A DNA stretch of 64,000 nt from Moheibacter sp035515075 (GCA_035515075.1 DATJBZ010000027.1:54406-118405); one strand, 5' to 3'; numbered from the stretch's first letter, positions 1 to 9,433 are shown. Numbers and translations: made by a program. The notes: generated by a model from the letters alone, not told the origin.

Positions 1-90
1 CTCGTTATCAACATTGACGATACCCGAAGCGGATCCATCATCACCATCATTGATTCGCAAACTGGAGAATCTACAGAAATCATACTTTAA
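1..90 (+). CDS. csgF: CsgF-like curli assembly protein, C-terminal end only
   Basis: An open frame enters from the left edge and stops with TAA at 88-90, leaving 29 residues. The tail alternates short beta segments (LVINIDDTRSG, then SIITIIDSQTGESTEIIL). This resembles the C-terminus of Bacteroidota CsgF, the periplasmic/outer-membrane partner that caps the CsgG pore. The CsgG gene starts 17 bp further on, which is the usual curli gene order. The family call rests mainly on this neighbour, because little of the protein is visible. Confidence 0.6.
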   Translation, partial: LVINIDDTRSGSIITIIDSQTGESTEIIL

Positions 91-107
91 ACTAAAACGA
101 TCGAATT

Positions 108-1481
108 ATGAATCCCCCAAAACTCTTTTATTTAGCCCTCTTTACTTTACTGCAAAGTTGTGGCATTTTCATGGTTCCACCTGGCGGTGTCGAACCTCAA
201 TCCAGCATTGGCGAAATAACTGCCACACAGAAAGACTTCAAACAATTGCCCTTGCCCAAAGAACAAGTGGTCGTAGGTGTTTATAAGTTCAGGGACCAAA
301 CAGGACAATACAAAGCCTCTGAACAAGGTGCCAATTGGAGCACTGCCATTCCACAAGGCATCACCACTATTTTGATCAAATCATTGGAAGACAGCAAATG
401 GTTCATCCCCATTGAAAGAGAAAACATCGGCAATTTATTGAACGAACGGCAAATCATCCGTACCACACGACAAGAATACGCCAACGGCAATGCTTCAGAC
501 CCTTTGCCTCCGTTACTCTTTGCAGGAATCTTATTGGAAGGTGGCGTCATTTCTTATGACACCAACATTCTCACGGGTGGTGCTGGTGCACGCTATTTTG
601 GTGTTGGCGGATCTACGGAATACCGACAAGACCGCATTACTGTTTACTTGCGAGCGGTTTCAACCAATAGTGGAAAGATTTTAAAAACAGTTTATACCTC
701 TAAAACCATTTTGTCACAGTCGATCAATGCCAGCATGTTTCGCTACGTAGATCCTGAAAGATTGATGGAAGCTGAGTTAGGCGTCACCAACAATGAACCC
801 GTTCACATGGCCGTCACAGAAGCCATCAACAAAGCGGTGTATTTGATGATCTTAGAAGGCATCAAGGACAACATTTGGCAAACCCAAACAGCAGATGAGG
901 AAGTTGCCAATGATTTGTTAGAAGCCTATGAATTGGACATCATCGAAAGCAATAAAAAAGTGGTCGGAAAAGGAGTGATGGATGAAAGAAGATCAAAGTT
1001 CTCAATGGGCGTGGCCTATACTTTCAACACTTTGAAAGGAGATTATAAAACTTCTACAATGCGTCCAGGCGCGAAATTCAACCTCAAATACAATTTTTCA
1101 GATACTTTCAATGCCAATTTATCCATGGGCTACCAACAATTGGGCGCCAAAGAGCATTTCAGATCAGAATTTCTGAATTTTGACTTGGATTTAGAATATT
1201 TGGTGATCCCCTTCAATGAATTTAGCCCTTACTTATTTGGTGGAATTGGCGTGATCAATAACACCAAAGGTGAAGACAAAAACTTCAAATTCAAAACCCA
1301 ATTTGGAGGAGGATTTGAATATTTGGTTTCCCCCACCATCGGTTTCAGAGGTTTTGGCGCTTATCACATCGGAATTGATGATGATTGGGACAAATTGGTC
1401 AGCGGAAAAAGAGATGACCACTTCTTACAAATCGGCTTCGGCATTCAGTTCAACTTTGGTCACCCAAACAAATCTTTCTAA
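108..1481 (+). CDS. csgG: CsgG-family curli secretion lipoprotein with C-terminal beta-barrel extension
   Basis: CsgG forms the outer-membrane pore that exports curli-type amyloid subunits. A lipoprotein signal ends at Cys18 (lipobox LQSC). Residues about 25-285 follow the CsgG/HfaB pattern, including VVVGVYKFRDQTGQYK, WFIPIERENIGNLLNERQ and the glycine-rich ISYDTNILTGGAGARYFG segment. E. coli CsgG has 277 residues and this protein has 457. The extra part, from about residue 292, consists of alternating amphipathic strands ending in an aromatic-rich FLQIGFGIQFNFG. It looks like an eight-strand OmpA/OprF-type barrel. The gene lies 17 bp after csgF and 2 bp before the next lipoprotein gene, so the three are probably one operon. 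The CsgG call is firm; the role of the barrel is inferred. Confidence 0.9.
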   Translation: MNPPKLFYLALFTLLQSCGIFMVPPGGVEPQSSIGEITATQKDFKQLPLPKEQVVVGVYKFRDQTGQYKASEQGANWSTAIPQGITTILIKSLEDSKWFIPIERENIGNLLNERQIIRTTRQEYANGNASDPLPPLLFAGILLEGGVISYDTNILTGGAGARYFGVGGSTEYRQDRITVYLRAVSTNSGKILKTVYTSKTILSQSINASMFRYVDPERLMEAELGVTNNEPVHMAVTEAINKAVYLMILEGIKDNIWQTQTADEEVANDLLEAYELDIIESNKKVVGKGVMDERRSKFSMGVAYTFNTLKGDYKTSTMRPGAKFNLKYNFSDTFNANLSMGYQQLGAKEHFRSEFLNFDLDLEYLVIPFNEFSPYLFGGIGVINNTKGEDKNFKFKTQFGGGFEYLVSPTIGFRGFGAYHIGIDDDWDKLVSGKRDDHFLQIGFGIQFNFGHPNKSF

Positions 1482-1483
1482 TT

Positions 1484-2971
1484 ATGAAAACAATTCATCT
1501 TATCTATATACTCGCATTCTTTTCACTCATCGGTTGCAGTGAAGACCTCCTTGATGGAAACGAAAAAGGAACACTCAGAGGAAGCGTTCGCTTGGAATTA
1601 TCCAACGAACCACTCGCAAATGTGAAAATTACAACAACTCCTTCTACACTTACAGTTTACTCAAATGAAGATGGCTTTTTTGAAATCTCAGAAGCCATGC
1701 CCATCGGAGATTATTCTGTCAAAGCCGAATTGAATGGCTACATCACAGAAGTGAAAGCCATCAGCTTGACACAGTATGACCAAACGGTTTCAGTAGATTT
1801 TCAAATGATCACGGACGAAACTTTAAACAGACCACCCAGCACTCCAGTATTGATTTCGCCCACCAATTTGGCCGACAACCAACTCAACAATTTGATATTA
1901 AAATGGAGCAGCACAGATGAAGACGAAGATTCTTTGAGCTATCGCGTACTTCTTAGCGACAACTTCACCAATAGCCAAACCGAATTCACAGACATCTTAG
2001 CCGACACTTTGCATTTGAACCAACTCCAATTTGGTGCAACTTACACTTGGCAAGTCATCGTTTCTGACGGCATCAATAGCGAAGTTTTCAGTGAATCCAG
2101 CCAATTTACAGTTCGAGAAAACCCTGAGTATCGTTATCATTTTGTTCAAATGGACAATGGAAATTACGTCATTCGATCGTCCAATTTAGAGGAAACCATC
2201 AACATCACTACTTCGGCTTATTCCAGTTGGCGACCGCACAAAAACAATGTGGCCAATAAAATCGCTTTTTTGCAAACCATAGCAGGGCAAACCCATTTGA
2301 TGACCGCCAATCTCAATGGACAAAATCCAATGCAAATTAGCCAAATACCACTCAACGGCTTCAGAAGTGACTTATTAGACTTTGCTTGGCACAAAAATGG
2401 AAGCCAATTTATTTTTCCAAATTTTGACCGATTGTACAAAGTAAACAGCAACGGAACAGGGCAACACCAAATTTACCAAACACCCGACAACCAATTCATC
2501 ACCAAATGCGCTTGGAGTTATGACGGCAGCAAAATCGCCATCGTCACCAACGACATTCATGGTTACAATGCCAAAATTCACATCATCGATGGCCAAGGAA
2601 ATTTCATCGAAACCATCTTTGAAAACCAATTGGGCGCCGTTGGCGGAGTAGATTGGAACATCACAGGAAATCAACTCTTGTTTACCCATGACATTTCTGG
2701 TTACCAAGACAATGAATACCGTCAGATCGACACAAGGATTCTGTTGTACCACTTCAGCGATGCCTCCATAGAAGACCTTTCGGATCTGAGCGAAAAGCCC
2801 AATGGCACCATCGATATCGATCCGCAATTTGCCCCCAATGATGCCGGCATTATTTTTACCAATACGTCGAATGATTTGATCTCAACAAAATCAATTTATT
2901 TCATTGATTTGAATGAACCTGAAGTAAGAGAACTGATTTTATTCAATGCGCAAATGCCTGATTACAGATAA
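1484..2971 (+). CDS. Lipoprotein with carboxypeptidase-regulatory-like, fibronectin-type and beta-propeller domains
   Basis: A lipoprotein signal ends at Cys18 (LIGC). Residues about 28-110 look like a carboxypeptidase-regulatory-like beta sandwich (GTLRGSVRLE, then SNEDGFFEIS). Residues about 115-212 look like a fibronectin type III module (PPSTPVLISPTN, TYTWQVIVSDG). From about 215 to the end there are TolB/PD40-type propeller repeats (WSYDGSKIAIVTN, VDWNITGNQLLFTHD, PQFAPNDAGIIFTN). The start lies 2 bp after the csgG stop, so it is very likely co-translated with the curli secretion genes and surface-exposed. It may scaffold or cap the curli machinery; the sequence shows no catalytic signature. 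The ATG was chosen because the signal peptide begins there. Confidence 0.75.
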   Translation: MKTIHLIYILAFFSLIGCSEDLLDGNEKGTLRGSVRLELSNEPLANVKITTTPSTLTVYSNEDGFFEISEAMPIGDYSVKAELNGYITEVKAISLTQYDQTVSVDFQMITDETLNRPPSTPVLISPTNLADNQLNNLILKWSSTDEDEDSLSYRVLLSDNFTNSQTEFTDILADTLHLNQLQFGATYTWQVIVSDGINSEVFSESSQFTVRENPEYRYHFVQMDNGNYVIRSSNLEETINITTSAYSSWRPHKNNVANKIAFLQTIAGQTHLMTANLNGQNPMQISQIPLNGFRSDLLDFAWHKNGSQFIFPNFDRLYKVNSNGTGQHQIYQTPDNQFITKCAWSYDGSKIAIVTNDIHGYNAKIHIIDGQGNFIETIFENQLGAVGGVDWNITGNQLLFTHDISGYQDNEYRQIDTRILLYHFSDASIEDLSDLSEKPNGTIDIDPQFAPNDAGIIFTNTSNDLISTKSIYFIDLNEPEVRELILFNAQMPDYR

Positions 2972-2993
2972 AATTCAATCACTACATATTCCG

Positions 2994-3024
2994 AGACCGC
3001 TGCCTAAAAATAGCGGTCTTTTTT
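2994..3024 (+). terminator. Rho-independent terminator after the curli operon
   Basis: An 8-bp stem AGACCGCT (2994-3001) pairs with AGCGGTCT (3012-3019) across a 10-nt loop and runs into six T residues at 3019-3024. It sits 23 bp after the lipoprotein stop and just before the convergent kup 3' end. The T run is only on the plus-strand side, so it serves the curli operon. Confidence 0.85.
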
Positions 3025-3026
3025 AT

Positions 3027-5001
3027 TCAAACCAAAGGATCTTCTCTTCTTTTCAAATCCAAAACCGGCACGTTTTTGTCAATGATCAAAGGATAATCTT
3101 CAATTTTCACCGAGCTGTTGTCCAAACCAAAAGCATGCTGCACCAACAAACTGTTTTTTCGAATGAAAGCAAATCCATCCAACAGTAACTTTTCGTACCA
3201 AGGAAATTCATTGTCATAAGAAATCTGCTTTTCTATGATCACATATTTATAATCCGCCACAACTTGATTTTTATGCAAAGAAGGATAGCTACTCAACATG
3301 TCAAACTCACCTGATGCGCTCAAATCCGACAAAACCTTTTTGAACAACGCTCCTATTTTAGGCGCAATTCTAAATCCCAAATAAAAATCAACCCGAATGA
3401 GCTGGTCTGAAAACTTCGTAATTTGGTATTCCATCCCATAAGGTTCATCCAAAACATGCGAATGAACCATCCAATAAATGTTGGCACGCTTGGGCCGTTT
3501 GTTCAAAATCGAATACAGTACTTTCGATTCAATTTCATTCTTGTTGTGAGCATTAGTCAAATAAATCAAATTGTTTGCGTATTGAGGCACCGTTTCATCC
3601 TTGCTCAAATCAGCCAACACATTGATGTAGTCGTTTAATTTGATAAATTCAGTGTAATTTTTTCGCAAATGTTTGCCCAAATACCAAATGCCCATCACCG
3701 AAGATAAAATTCCAGCCACCAACAAAGAAATGTATCCTCCATGATGAAACTTCTCAACATTAGCAATGAAAAATGAAATTTCAATGGCGCCATAAACCGA
3801 TGCAAACAACATGATAATTGGTTTAGGAACACGTTTCAAGAACATAAAATAAACCAACAAAATACTGGTTGAAATCATGCACATCACAATTGCCAAACCA
3901 TAAGCAGCTTCCATATTGCTGGACTCTTTGAAATAAAGCACGGTAAAAATACAACCGATGCACAAAATCCAATTCGTGGAAGGAATGTACAATTGTCCTT
4001 TGACCACAGAAGGATATTTGACCTTTACTCTGGGCCAAATATTCAATCGCATCACTTCATTGATCATCGTAAACGAACCTGTAATCAAAGCTTGCGCCGC
4101 AATAATCGCAGCAATGTTCGCAATGACAATACCAATGGGAATAAACCATTCTGGCATCATCATATAAAAAGGATTCTGAATAAAATCAGCACCATTTTTG
4201 ATGGTTTTCAAGGACAAATCAGGGTGAGCAATTAAAAAAGCGCCTTGCCCAAAATAATTCAACACCAAAGCAGTTTTCACAAACAGCCAACTGATGCGCA
4301 CATTTCTGATCCCGCAATGCCCCAAATCGCTGTACAAAGCTTCCGCTCCAGTCGTACACAAAAACACAAAACCTAGTACAAAGAATCCTTCAGGATGCTC
4401 TGCCAAAAGCAAATAGGCATAGTACGGATTGATCGCTTTAAAAATCTCAGGCACCTGAATGATTTGTGAAATCCCAACCAATGACAACATTAGAAACCAC
4501 AACAACATGATCGGTCCAAAAAACTTCCCAATCGCTTTGGTGCCATAACGTTGAAATAGAAACAAACAAAAAATGATGGCAATTACGATAGGAATCGTCT
4601 GAATTTCAGGATAATAAATCTTCAATCCTTCTATCGCAGAAGAAATTGAAATGGGTGGCGTGATGATGCCATCTGCCAACATCGCGCTTCCACCGATGAT
4701 GGCCGGCACAATCAACCAAGGTTTTTTCATTTTTTTGACCAAAGCATACAAGGAAAAAATTCCTCCCTCGCCTTTGTTGTCTGCCTTCAACGTCAACCAA
4801 ACATATTTGATACTCGTTTGCAAAGTCAATGTCCATAAGACACAAGAAACTGCACCATACACCAAACTTTCTGTGATAGGAGCATGTCCGAAAATAGCTT
4901 TCCACATACAAAGGCGATGTGCCAATGTCACCATAAATGATCCCTAAAGTGATGAGTAAAGTTCCTAAACTAACTTTGTTGATGCTGCTATTTGCTTCCA
5001 A
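3027..5001 (-). pseudogene. kup: Kup-family potassium uptake protein, frameshifted near the N-terminus
   Basis: Kup is a K+/H+ symporter of the inner membrane with about 12 transmembrane segments and a cytoplasmic C-terminal domain. The ATG at 5001 opens a frame with MEANSSINKVSLGTLLITLG and the family motif GDIGTSPLY. It then leaves the Kup frame at about 4905-4910 and stops at 4606. The remainder, beginning WKAIFGHAPITESLVYG, is intact in another frame down to 3027. Joined, the two parts give about 657 residues, normal for Kup. The junction reads TATGTGGAAA. Restoring one GT dinucleotide (TATGTGTGGAAA, reading LYVWKAI) would repair it, so a 2-nt loss in a GTG repeat is the simplest cause. 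In-frame ATGs at 4934 and 4907 could give a product lacking the first helix. A sequencing error is possible. Confidence 0.85.
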
Positions 5002-5374
5002 TAAATTTGTGAATTAGTTGAACAACGAAATTTCAACGGTGGTAAACTATACAAGACGCTGAAAGTTGAAATAAGTTAAATAAAATTTCGGTTCAATCTA
5101 CTTTTAAAAATAGATTGCTATCCATTCGATAAAATGAGTACAATTCAAAAAAAGTTTTCCATCAAAAAAAAATACCATTCAATCTGCTTTACCTGAAAAA
5201 TTTCACAACTCACCTCTCGAATCGCTAACCCATTAAAAATTAACAACCTTATCGCGTAATTTTATTAAAATAAAACTAATAGATAACTTTTAAACACACG
5301 ACTAAATGTTTGAAAATAATTGAATAAATATTAGAATATATTTTAAATTTGCATTGAATATTTAGACATGAACT
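5002..5374. other. AT-rich intergenic region between kup and the surface-protein gene
   Basis: This is a divergent spacer of 373 bp, very AT-rich, with no credible gene. It contains a 7-bp dyad CAATCTA/TAGATTG (5094-5100 and 5111-5117) without a T run, and the promoter for the rightward gene at 5320-5351. No TAnnTTTG box was found facing kup. Confidence 0.5.
5320..5351 (+). promoter_or_regulatory. Bacteroidota-type promoter for the 704-residue surface protein
   Basis: TTG at 5320-5322, a 21-nt spacer and TAAATTTG at 5344-5351 match the TTG / TAnnTTTG signature. The gene starts 23 bp after the box, so the leader would be about 15 nt. The spacer is slightly long. Confidence 0.5.
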
Positions 5375-7489
5375 ATGAGAATAAGTTTACTTCCGATAGC
5401 CTTTGTCGGCCTATTTTCTTTTGCCTATGCGCAAGTTGGAATCAACACAGATGCACCCAAAGCCACACTTGACATTTCTGCATCACCTCTGGATAATGAA
5501 AAAACAGATGGCGTACTCATCCCGAAATTGACAGGAGATAATTTAAGAGCGAAAAATGAACTGTACAAAGAAGACCAACATGGCGCGTTACTTTATGTAA
5601 CCGAAGCAGATACCCAACCTGCGGATAAAACCGAAAATGTCACCAGTCCTGGTTTTTACTTTTATGACCATGGTTTAGAAAAATGGACAAAACTTGGTGA
5701 AGGCTCAGGCACAGCTAATCCCTCCAAAGTATGGATGACCCAAAAAGAGACAGAAACCGACATTCCAATTCCAGCAACTTCCACAGCAGAAAACATATCG
5801 CATTTGGGACAATTGGCTATTGGCTTTGACGGAATCACTCAATATGAGTTTTCTGATGTAGAAGATACGCAATATGAGCTTAGTTATCCTTCCAACTATG
5901 ATTTGGATGTAGAAGGAAATTATCAAATTCGAAAAGAAATGCAAACTGATGCTGGAAAAGAATGGTTTACAGATGCGCTGACAAGTCTTGATGAATATGA
6001 AAGCATGCTACTCAAACAAAATACAAACAACAAAGGAGAGCCTGATCGTTTGTTTAAAGGAACAAAAATGTACAACTCTCTACTAAACAACTCTTCTTCA
6101 AACAAAAGCACTACTGACAAAAACTATATTAAACTCAAAAGTTGGGGGCACTATCCTACACCAATTATTCCCTATATATCACTTATTTTACCTGACATTG
6201 CCTTAGAAGCCAGACGCAACATTTCGATCAATTATGAAACGGGCAATAGCAACCTAACAAGGTACTTTGACTTTTCTGATGGCGTAAACAACTCCACCAC
6301 ATTTGGGTATATTGAAGGAGGCATCAACCTTCAAACTCTAAAAATACCAGGGATTGGAGAGCCCAGTGGTGATTTGGCTTTATCTATGAGCCGAATTTTC
6401 ATCAATAAACCACAAGACAATGGCAATTACATTGAATTGACAAGCAGATCAATCATTGACGAAAACACCTTTGACACAGAGTCTTCACAAGTTTTGATCA
6501 AACACAATGGAATTCAACATGAACATACAAGTAACATTCATGGCAATAACTATACACGAGACACCTATACGTTTCCAAGAACAGTGGGGACAAATGGACA
6601 AGTTTTGGCTTTAGACAATGTAAGTTTTTTTGCTGACTACAACCATACTTCAGGCAATTTGGTTTGGAAAGACCCTTTGCATGGTGGCAATATCTGGCGG
6701 ATCCAAAACACCGAAACTCCTGCGGCTTCCAATACCGACAATATTTATTTGAATGGCAAGTTGGCCGTAGGTTTCACCCAAGATGATGAGGTTTCCCAAA
6801 AATCATTTGAAATAAAAGGCGACATCAAAGTACAGAATGAAAACAACGGCTACTATAACCTATTTGAAACCAACACGCCTTCTTTCCTTTCTGGTTTACC
6901 ATCCATTCAGTTGTTAACCACTGAAAATACCGATATTTTTCAATCCGAAAAAATAAGCGGTATTCTCGCAGATCCCATCATATTTACCGCATTCAATACC
7001 AATCCTTCTGCCAATTCAAGCACTGCAATTACTTTACAGGAAGGCAACTTTAGTTTATCAACAAGCGAGCAACCACAAGACGCTGGCTATTGGATGTCAC
7101 ACACTTCAGGAGGTGTAAATGGTGTGTCTATGGCTTACCAAAAAAACAGTTTCCCACAAGGTACAGGCATAGATAAAAGAAGAGAAATTGCAGTTAATGA
7201 CTATTCTGGCATTCGATTCCTGTTCATTGAAAAAGAAAAAAACATATCACAGGAAGGTTATTATTTTCCCTTAAACAGCGGAGAAAAAGGACAGGTATTA
7301 ACCGTTGGTGACGCCACCCCAGGCAATTCTATGATAATTAATCAGTTGGTTTGGAAATATCCGGAAACCATCCCCATGCACAACATCCCAACTTACGCAG
7401 ATGACGCTGCAGCAGATGCAGATGCTAATCTGGAAAGCGGCTCATTGTATAAATTACAAGGCAGTCGTGCCGTGTATCAAAAACCTTAA
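5375..7489 (+). CDS. Large secreted surface protein with internal duplication, tail-fibre-like ends
   Basis: A signal peptide (residues 1-19, cut before QVGINTDAPKATLDI) is followed by the VGINT..P.ATLDI motif that opens many flavobacterial surface proteins. Two similar blocks are visible. The first has VWMTQKETETDIP near residue 117 and FPRTVGTNGQVLALDN near 398. The second has IWRIQNTETPAASN near 438 and FPLNSGEKGQVLTVGD near 630. Each block ends in LVWKDP or LVWKYP. The C-terminus (PTYADDAAADADANLESG, then SLYKLQGS) resembles short terminal domains of tail-fibre-like proteins. No T9SS sorting tail is visible. It stands alone between a promoter and a terminator. Adhesion or surface display is an inference. 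Confidence 0.65.
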   Translation: MRISLLPIAFVGLFSFAYAQVGINTDAPKATLDISASPLDNEKTDGVLIPKLTGDNLRAKNELYKEDQHGALLYVTEADTQPADKTENVTSPGFYFYDHGLEKWTKLGEGSGTANPSKVWMTQKETETDIPIPATSTAENISHLGQLAIGFDGITQYEFSDVEDTQYELSYPSNYDLDVEGNYQIRKEMQTDAGKEWFTDALTSLDEYESMLLKQNTNNKGEPDRLFKGTKMYNSLLNNSSSNKSTTDKNYIKLKSWGHYPTPIIPYISLILPDIALEARRNISINYETGNSNLTRYFDFSDGVNNSTTFGYIEGGINLQTLKIPGIGEPSGDLALSMSRIFINKPQDNGNYIELTSRSIIDENTFDTESSQVLIKHNGIQHEHTSNIHGNNYTRDTYTFPRTVGTNGQVLALDNVSFFADYNHTSGNLVWKDPLHGGNIWRIQNTETPAASNTDNIYLNGKLAVGFTQDDEVSQKSFEIKGDIKVQNENNGYYNLFETNTPSFLSGLPSIQLLTTENTDIFQSEKISGILADPIIFTAFNTNPSANSSTAITLQEGNFSLSTSEQPQDAGYWMSHTSGGVNGVSMAYQKNSFPQGTGIDKRREIAVNDYSGIRFLFIEKEKNISQEGYYFPLNSGEKGQVLTVGDATPGNSMIINQLVWKYPETIPMHNIPTYADDAAADADANLESGSLYKLQGSRAVYQKP

Positions 7490-7515
7490 GACCAATACTT
7501 TCAATCTTTGAAAAC

Positions 7516-7557
7516 AAGCCAACTTGTGACGAATTCATCCTGAGTTGGCTTTTTTTG
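7516..7557 (+). terminator. Rho-independent terminator of the surface-protein gene
   Basis: A 9-bp stem AAGCCAACT (7516-7524) pairs with AGTTGGCTT (7543-7551) and continues into a run of seven T residues. It lies 26 bp after the stop codon at 7489. Confidence 0.88.
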
Positions 7558-7598
7558 TTAAAAAAACACTCCAGCATTCCATTGCACAAGATTTTCTG

Positions 7599-8057
7599 TC
7601 ACAAAACATAAGCAGTTTCATTCTTGACCTCATTGATCACGAAAATGCTGTGGGTATTGCCAATGCTGGGAATCGTCGTCAATTTTTTCAGCATGAATTC
7701 TCGGTAATCATCCATGTCATGAAACGTCATTTTTAGGATGTAATCATAATCGCCACTGATGTGATAACATTCATTGATTTCATGGATCAACGCAATTTCC
7801 CGCTCAAAATCCGCAATGTTTTCTTGCGAATGACGGACCAAACGCACATGCGTGAAAACCATCAATTCTCTTCCCAACAATTTCCGATTGAGCAATGCTG
7901 TATATTTTTCAATAACACCTGCTCTTTCCATCTTTTTGATGCGTTCATAAATTGCCGTAGCCGACAAATTCAATTGCAAAGACAATTGTTTGTGTGTGAT
8001 TTTGGCATCTTCTTGCAATAAGTTCAACAAGCGAACATCCACAGTATCCATTTGCAT
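7599..8057 (-). CDS. Lrp/AsnC-family transcriptional regulator
   Basis: This 152-residue protein has the standard Lrp layout. An N-terminal winged helix-turn-helix (about residues 5-60) includes LLQEDAKITHKQLSLQLN and TAIYERIKKMERAGVIEKY. A C-terminal RAM ligand-binding domain (about 65-145) includes NECYHISGDYDYILKM. Lrp proteins bind amino acids and control amino acid metabolism genes, often including a divergent neighbour. Here it diverges from a methionine gamma-lyase-type gene with about 155 bp between the starts. Regulation of that enzyme in response to methionine or a related amino acid is a reasonable inference. A second ATG two codons downstream is an equally possible start. Confidence 0.88.
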   Translation of the reverse strand: MQMDTVDVRLLNLLQEDAKITHKQLSLQLNLSATAIYERIKKMERAGVIEKYTALLNRKLLGRELMVFTHVRLVRHSQENIADFEREIALIHEINECYHISGDYDYILKMTFHDMDDYREFMLKKLTTIPSIGNTHSIFVINEVKNETAYVL

Positions 8058-8163
8058 AAAAAGAATATTTTTAATTCAACCCATAAAAATATCCATAATT
8101 TTAGAATAAAACACCAAATCATTTACCTTTCTCAAAGTTTTTACCTAAAAAACATGCTATCCA

Positions 8164-8194
8164 TTGACTTTTACTCTTTAAATTACTTCTTTTG
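8164..8194 (+). promoter_or_regulatory. Putative promoter of the gamma-lyase gene
   Basis: TTG at 8164-8166, 20 nt, then TTCTTTTG at 8187-8194, one base off TAnnTTTG. If used, transcription would begin near 8201. That favours the ATG at 8213 over the upstream ATG at 8195. Confidence 0.35.
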
Positions 8195-8212
8195 ATGAAA
8201 TATACATTTATT

Positions 8213-9415
8213 ATGAAAACACATCAACCCGCAGATAAAATTCAAGATTTGCAGTTTTTTGGAGAATTTGGTGGTGTCAACCCATCGATTTCCGACTCAT
8301 CGACCTATACTTTTCTTTCCGCAAAAACCATGTTTGACACCTTTGAGGGCAATACCGATGGTTGTTATTTGTACACCCGTCACTCCTCGCCTACCAATTT
8401 GTATTTGGGCGAAGCTTTGGCGGCCATGGAAAACACAGAAGCTGCCAATGTAACCGCTTCGGGCATGGGCGCGATCACTTCAACCATTTTGCAATTGTGT
8501 CAAAGTGGTGATGAAATTGTTTCAAGCCGAACGATTTATGGTGGAACTTATGCGTTCATGAAAAATTTCTTGCCAAAAATCAACATACACACTCGATTTG
8601 TGGACATTACCAATTTGGAAGTGGTCGAAAAATCAATTACGCCAAACACCAAAATAATTTACTGCGAATCATTGAGCAACCCATTGTTGGAAGTAACCGA
8701 CATCAAAGCATTGGCGAAATTGGCCAAAAAACACAATTTAAAATTGGTGGTGGACAACACCTTTACGCCTTTGATTCTTTCACCTGAAAATTTAGGCGCA
8801 GATGTGACCATCCATAGTTTGACCAAATTCATCAATGGCAGCAGTGACGCTGTCGGCGGTGTGATTTGTGGTACCCAAGATTTCATCAATGCACTCAGAA
8901 ATGTCAACGACGGCGCTTGCATGCTGTTGGGACCAACCATGGACAGTTTGCGCGCGGCGAGCATTTTAAAAAACATGCGGACCTTGCACATTCGGATGAA
9001 ACAACACAGCCACAATGCTTTATTTTTGGCAGAAGCTTTTGAAAAAGATGGATTAAAAGTCGTTTATCCTGGTTTGAGTAGCCATCCTGGACATGAATTG
9101 ATGAAAGCAATTTACAATGCCAAGTACGGTTTTGGTGGCATGTTGACCTTGGACGTCGGTTCTTTGGAAAACGCCAATGCTTTGATGGAAATGATGCAAA
9201 AAGAGAATTTAGGTTATTTGGCGGTGAGTTTAGGTTTTTACAAAACTTTGTTCAGCGCACCGGGCACTTCTACTTCAAGTGAAATTCCTTTGGACGAACA
9301 AAAAGAAATGGGCTTGAGCGATGGTTTGATCAGGATCTCCATTGGTTTGGACGAAGATATCCAAAGAACTTACGACAAAATGAAAGATTGCATGCAACAA
9401 TTGGGCATTCTTTAA
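8213..9415 (+). CDS. Cys/Met metabolism PLP-dependent enzyme, methionine gamma-lyase-like
   Basis: This belongs to the transsulfuration family (methionine gamma-lyase, cystathionine gamma-lyase/synthase), which uses PLP to eliminate or replace the gamma substituent of sulfur amino acids. Family landmarks are ASGMGAITSTILQL and IIYCESLSNPLLEVTDI, the cofactor Asp in LVVDNTF, and the Schiff-base lysine in HSLTKFINGSSD near residue 205. SAPGTSTSSEI and ISIGLDEDIQRTYDKM lie near the end. From the ATG at 8213 the protein has 400 residues, typical of the family. The in-frame ATG at 8195 would add six residues but lies too close to the putative promoter. The divergent Lrp regulator and the downstream metK place it in methionine turnover. 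The exact substrate cannot be set from sequence. Confidence 0.85.
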   Translation: MKTHQPADKIQDLQFFGEFGGVNPSISDSSTYTFLSAKTMFDTFEGNTDGCYLYTRHSSPTNLYLGEALAAMENTEAANVTASGMGAITSTILQLCQSGDEIVSSRTIYGGTYAFMKNFLPKINIHTRFVDITNLEVVEKSITPNTKIIYCESLSNPLLEVTDIKALAKLAKKHNLKLVVDNTFTPLILSPENLGADVTIHSLTKFINGSSDAVGGVICGTQDFINALRNVNDGACMLLGPTMDSLRAASILKNMRTLHIRMKQHSHNALFLAEAFEKDGLKVVYPGLSSHPGHELMKAIYNAKYGFGGMLTLDVGSLENANALMEMMQKENLGYLAVSLGFYKTLFSAPGTSTSSEIPLDEQKEMGLSDGLIRISIGLDEDIQRTYDKMKDCMQQLGIL

Positions 9416-9433
9416 TTTAAGACAAAAATCATT

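Noticed and set aside
4900..4912. Programmed frameshifting in kup
   Set aside because: There is no slippery heptamer of the XXXYYYZ type and no following structure at the junction; a dinucleotide loss is simpler.
4606..5001. A separate 131-residue protein at the kup start
   Set aside because: Its first 33 residues are the Kup N-terminus and the rest is an out-of-frame reading of the same gene.
5094..5117. Hairpin CAATCTA/TAGATTG as a terminator
   Set aside because: It has a 10-nt loop and no T run on either side, and no gene ends there.
5375..7489. Prophage or phage tail locus, suggested by tail-fibre-like ends
   Set aside because: There is a signal peptide, a Bacteroidota promoter and no other phage gene within 10 kb.
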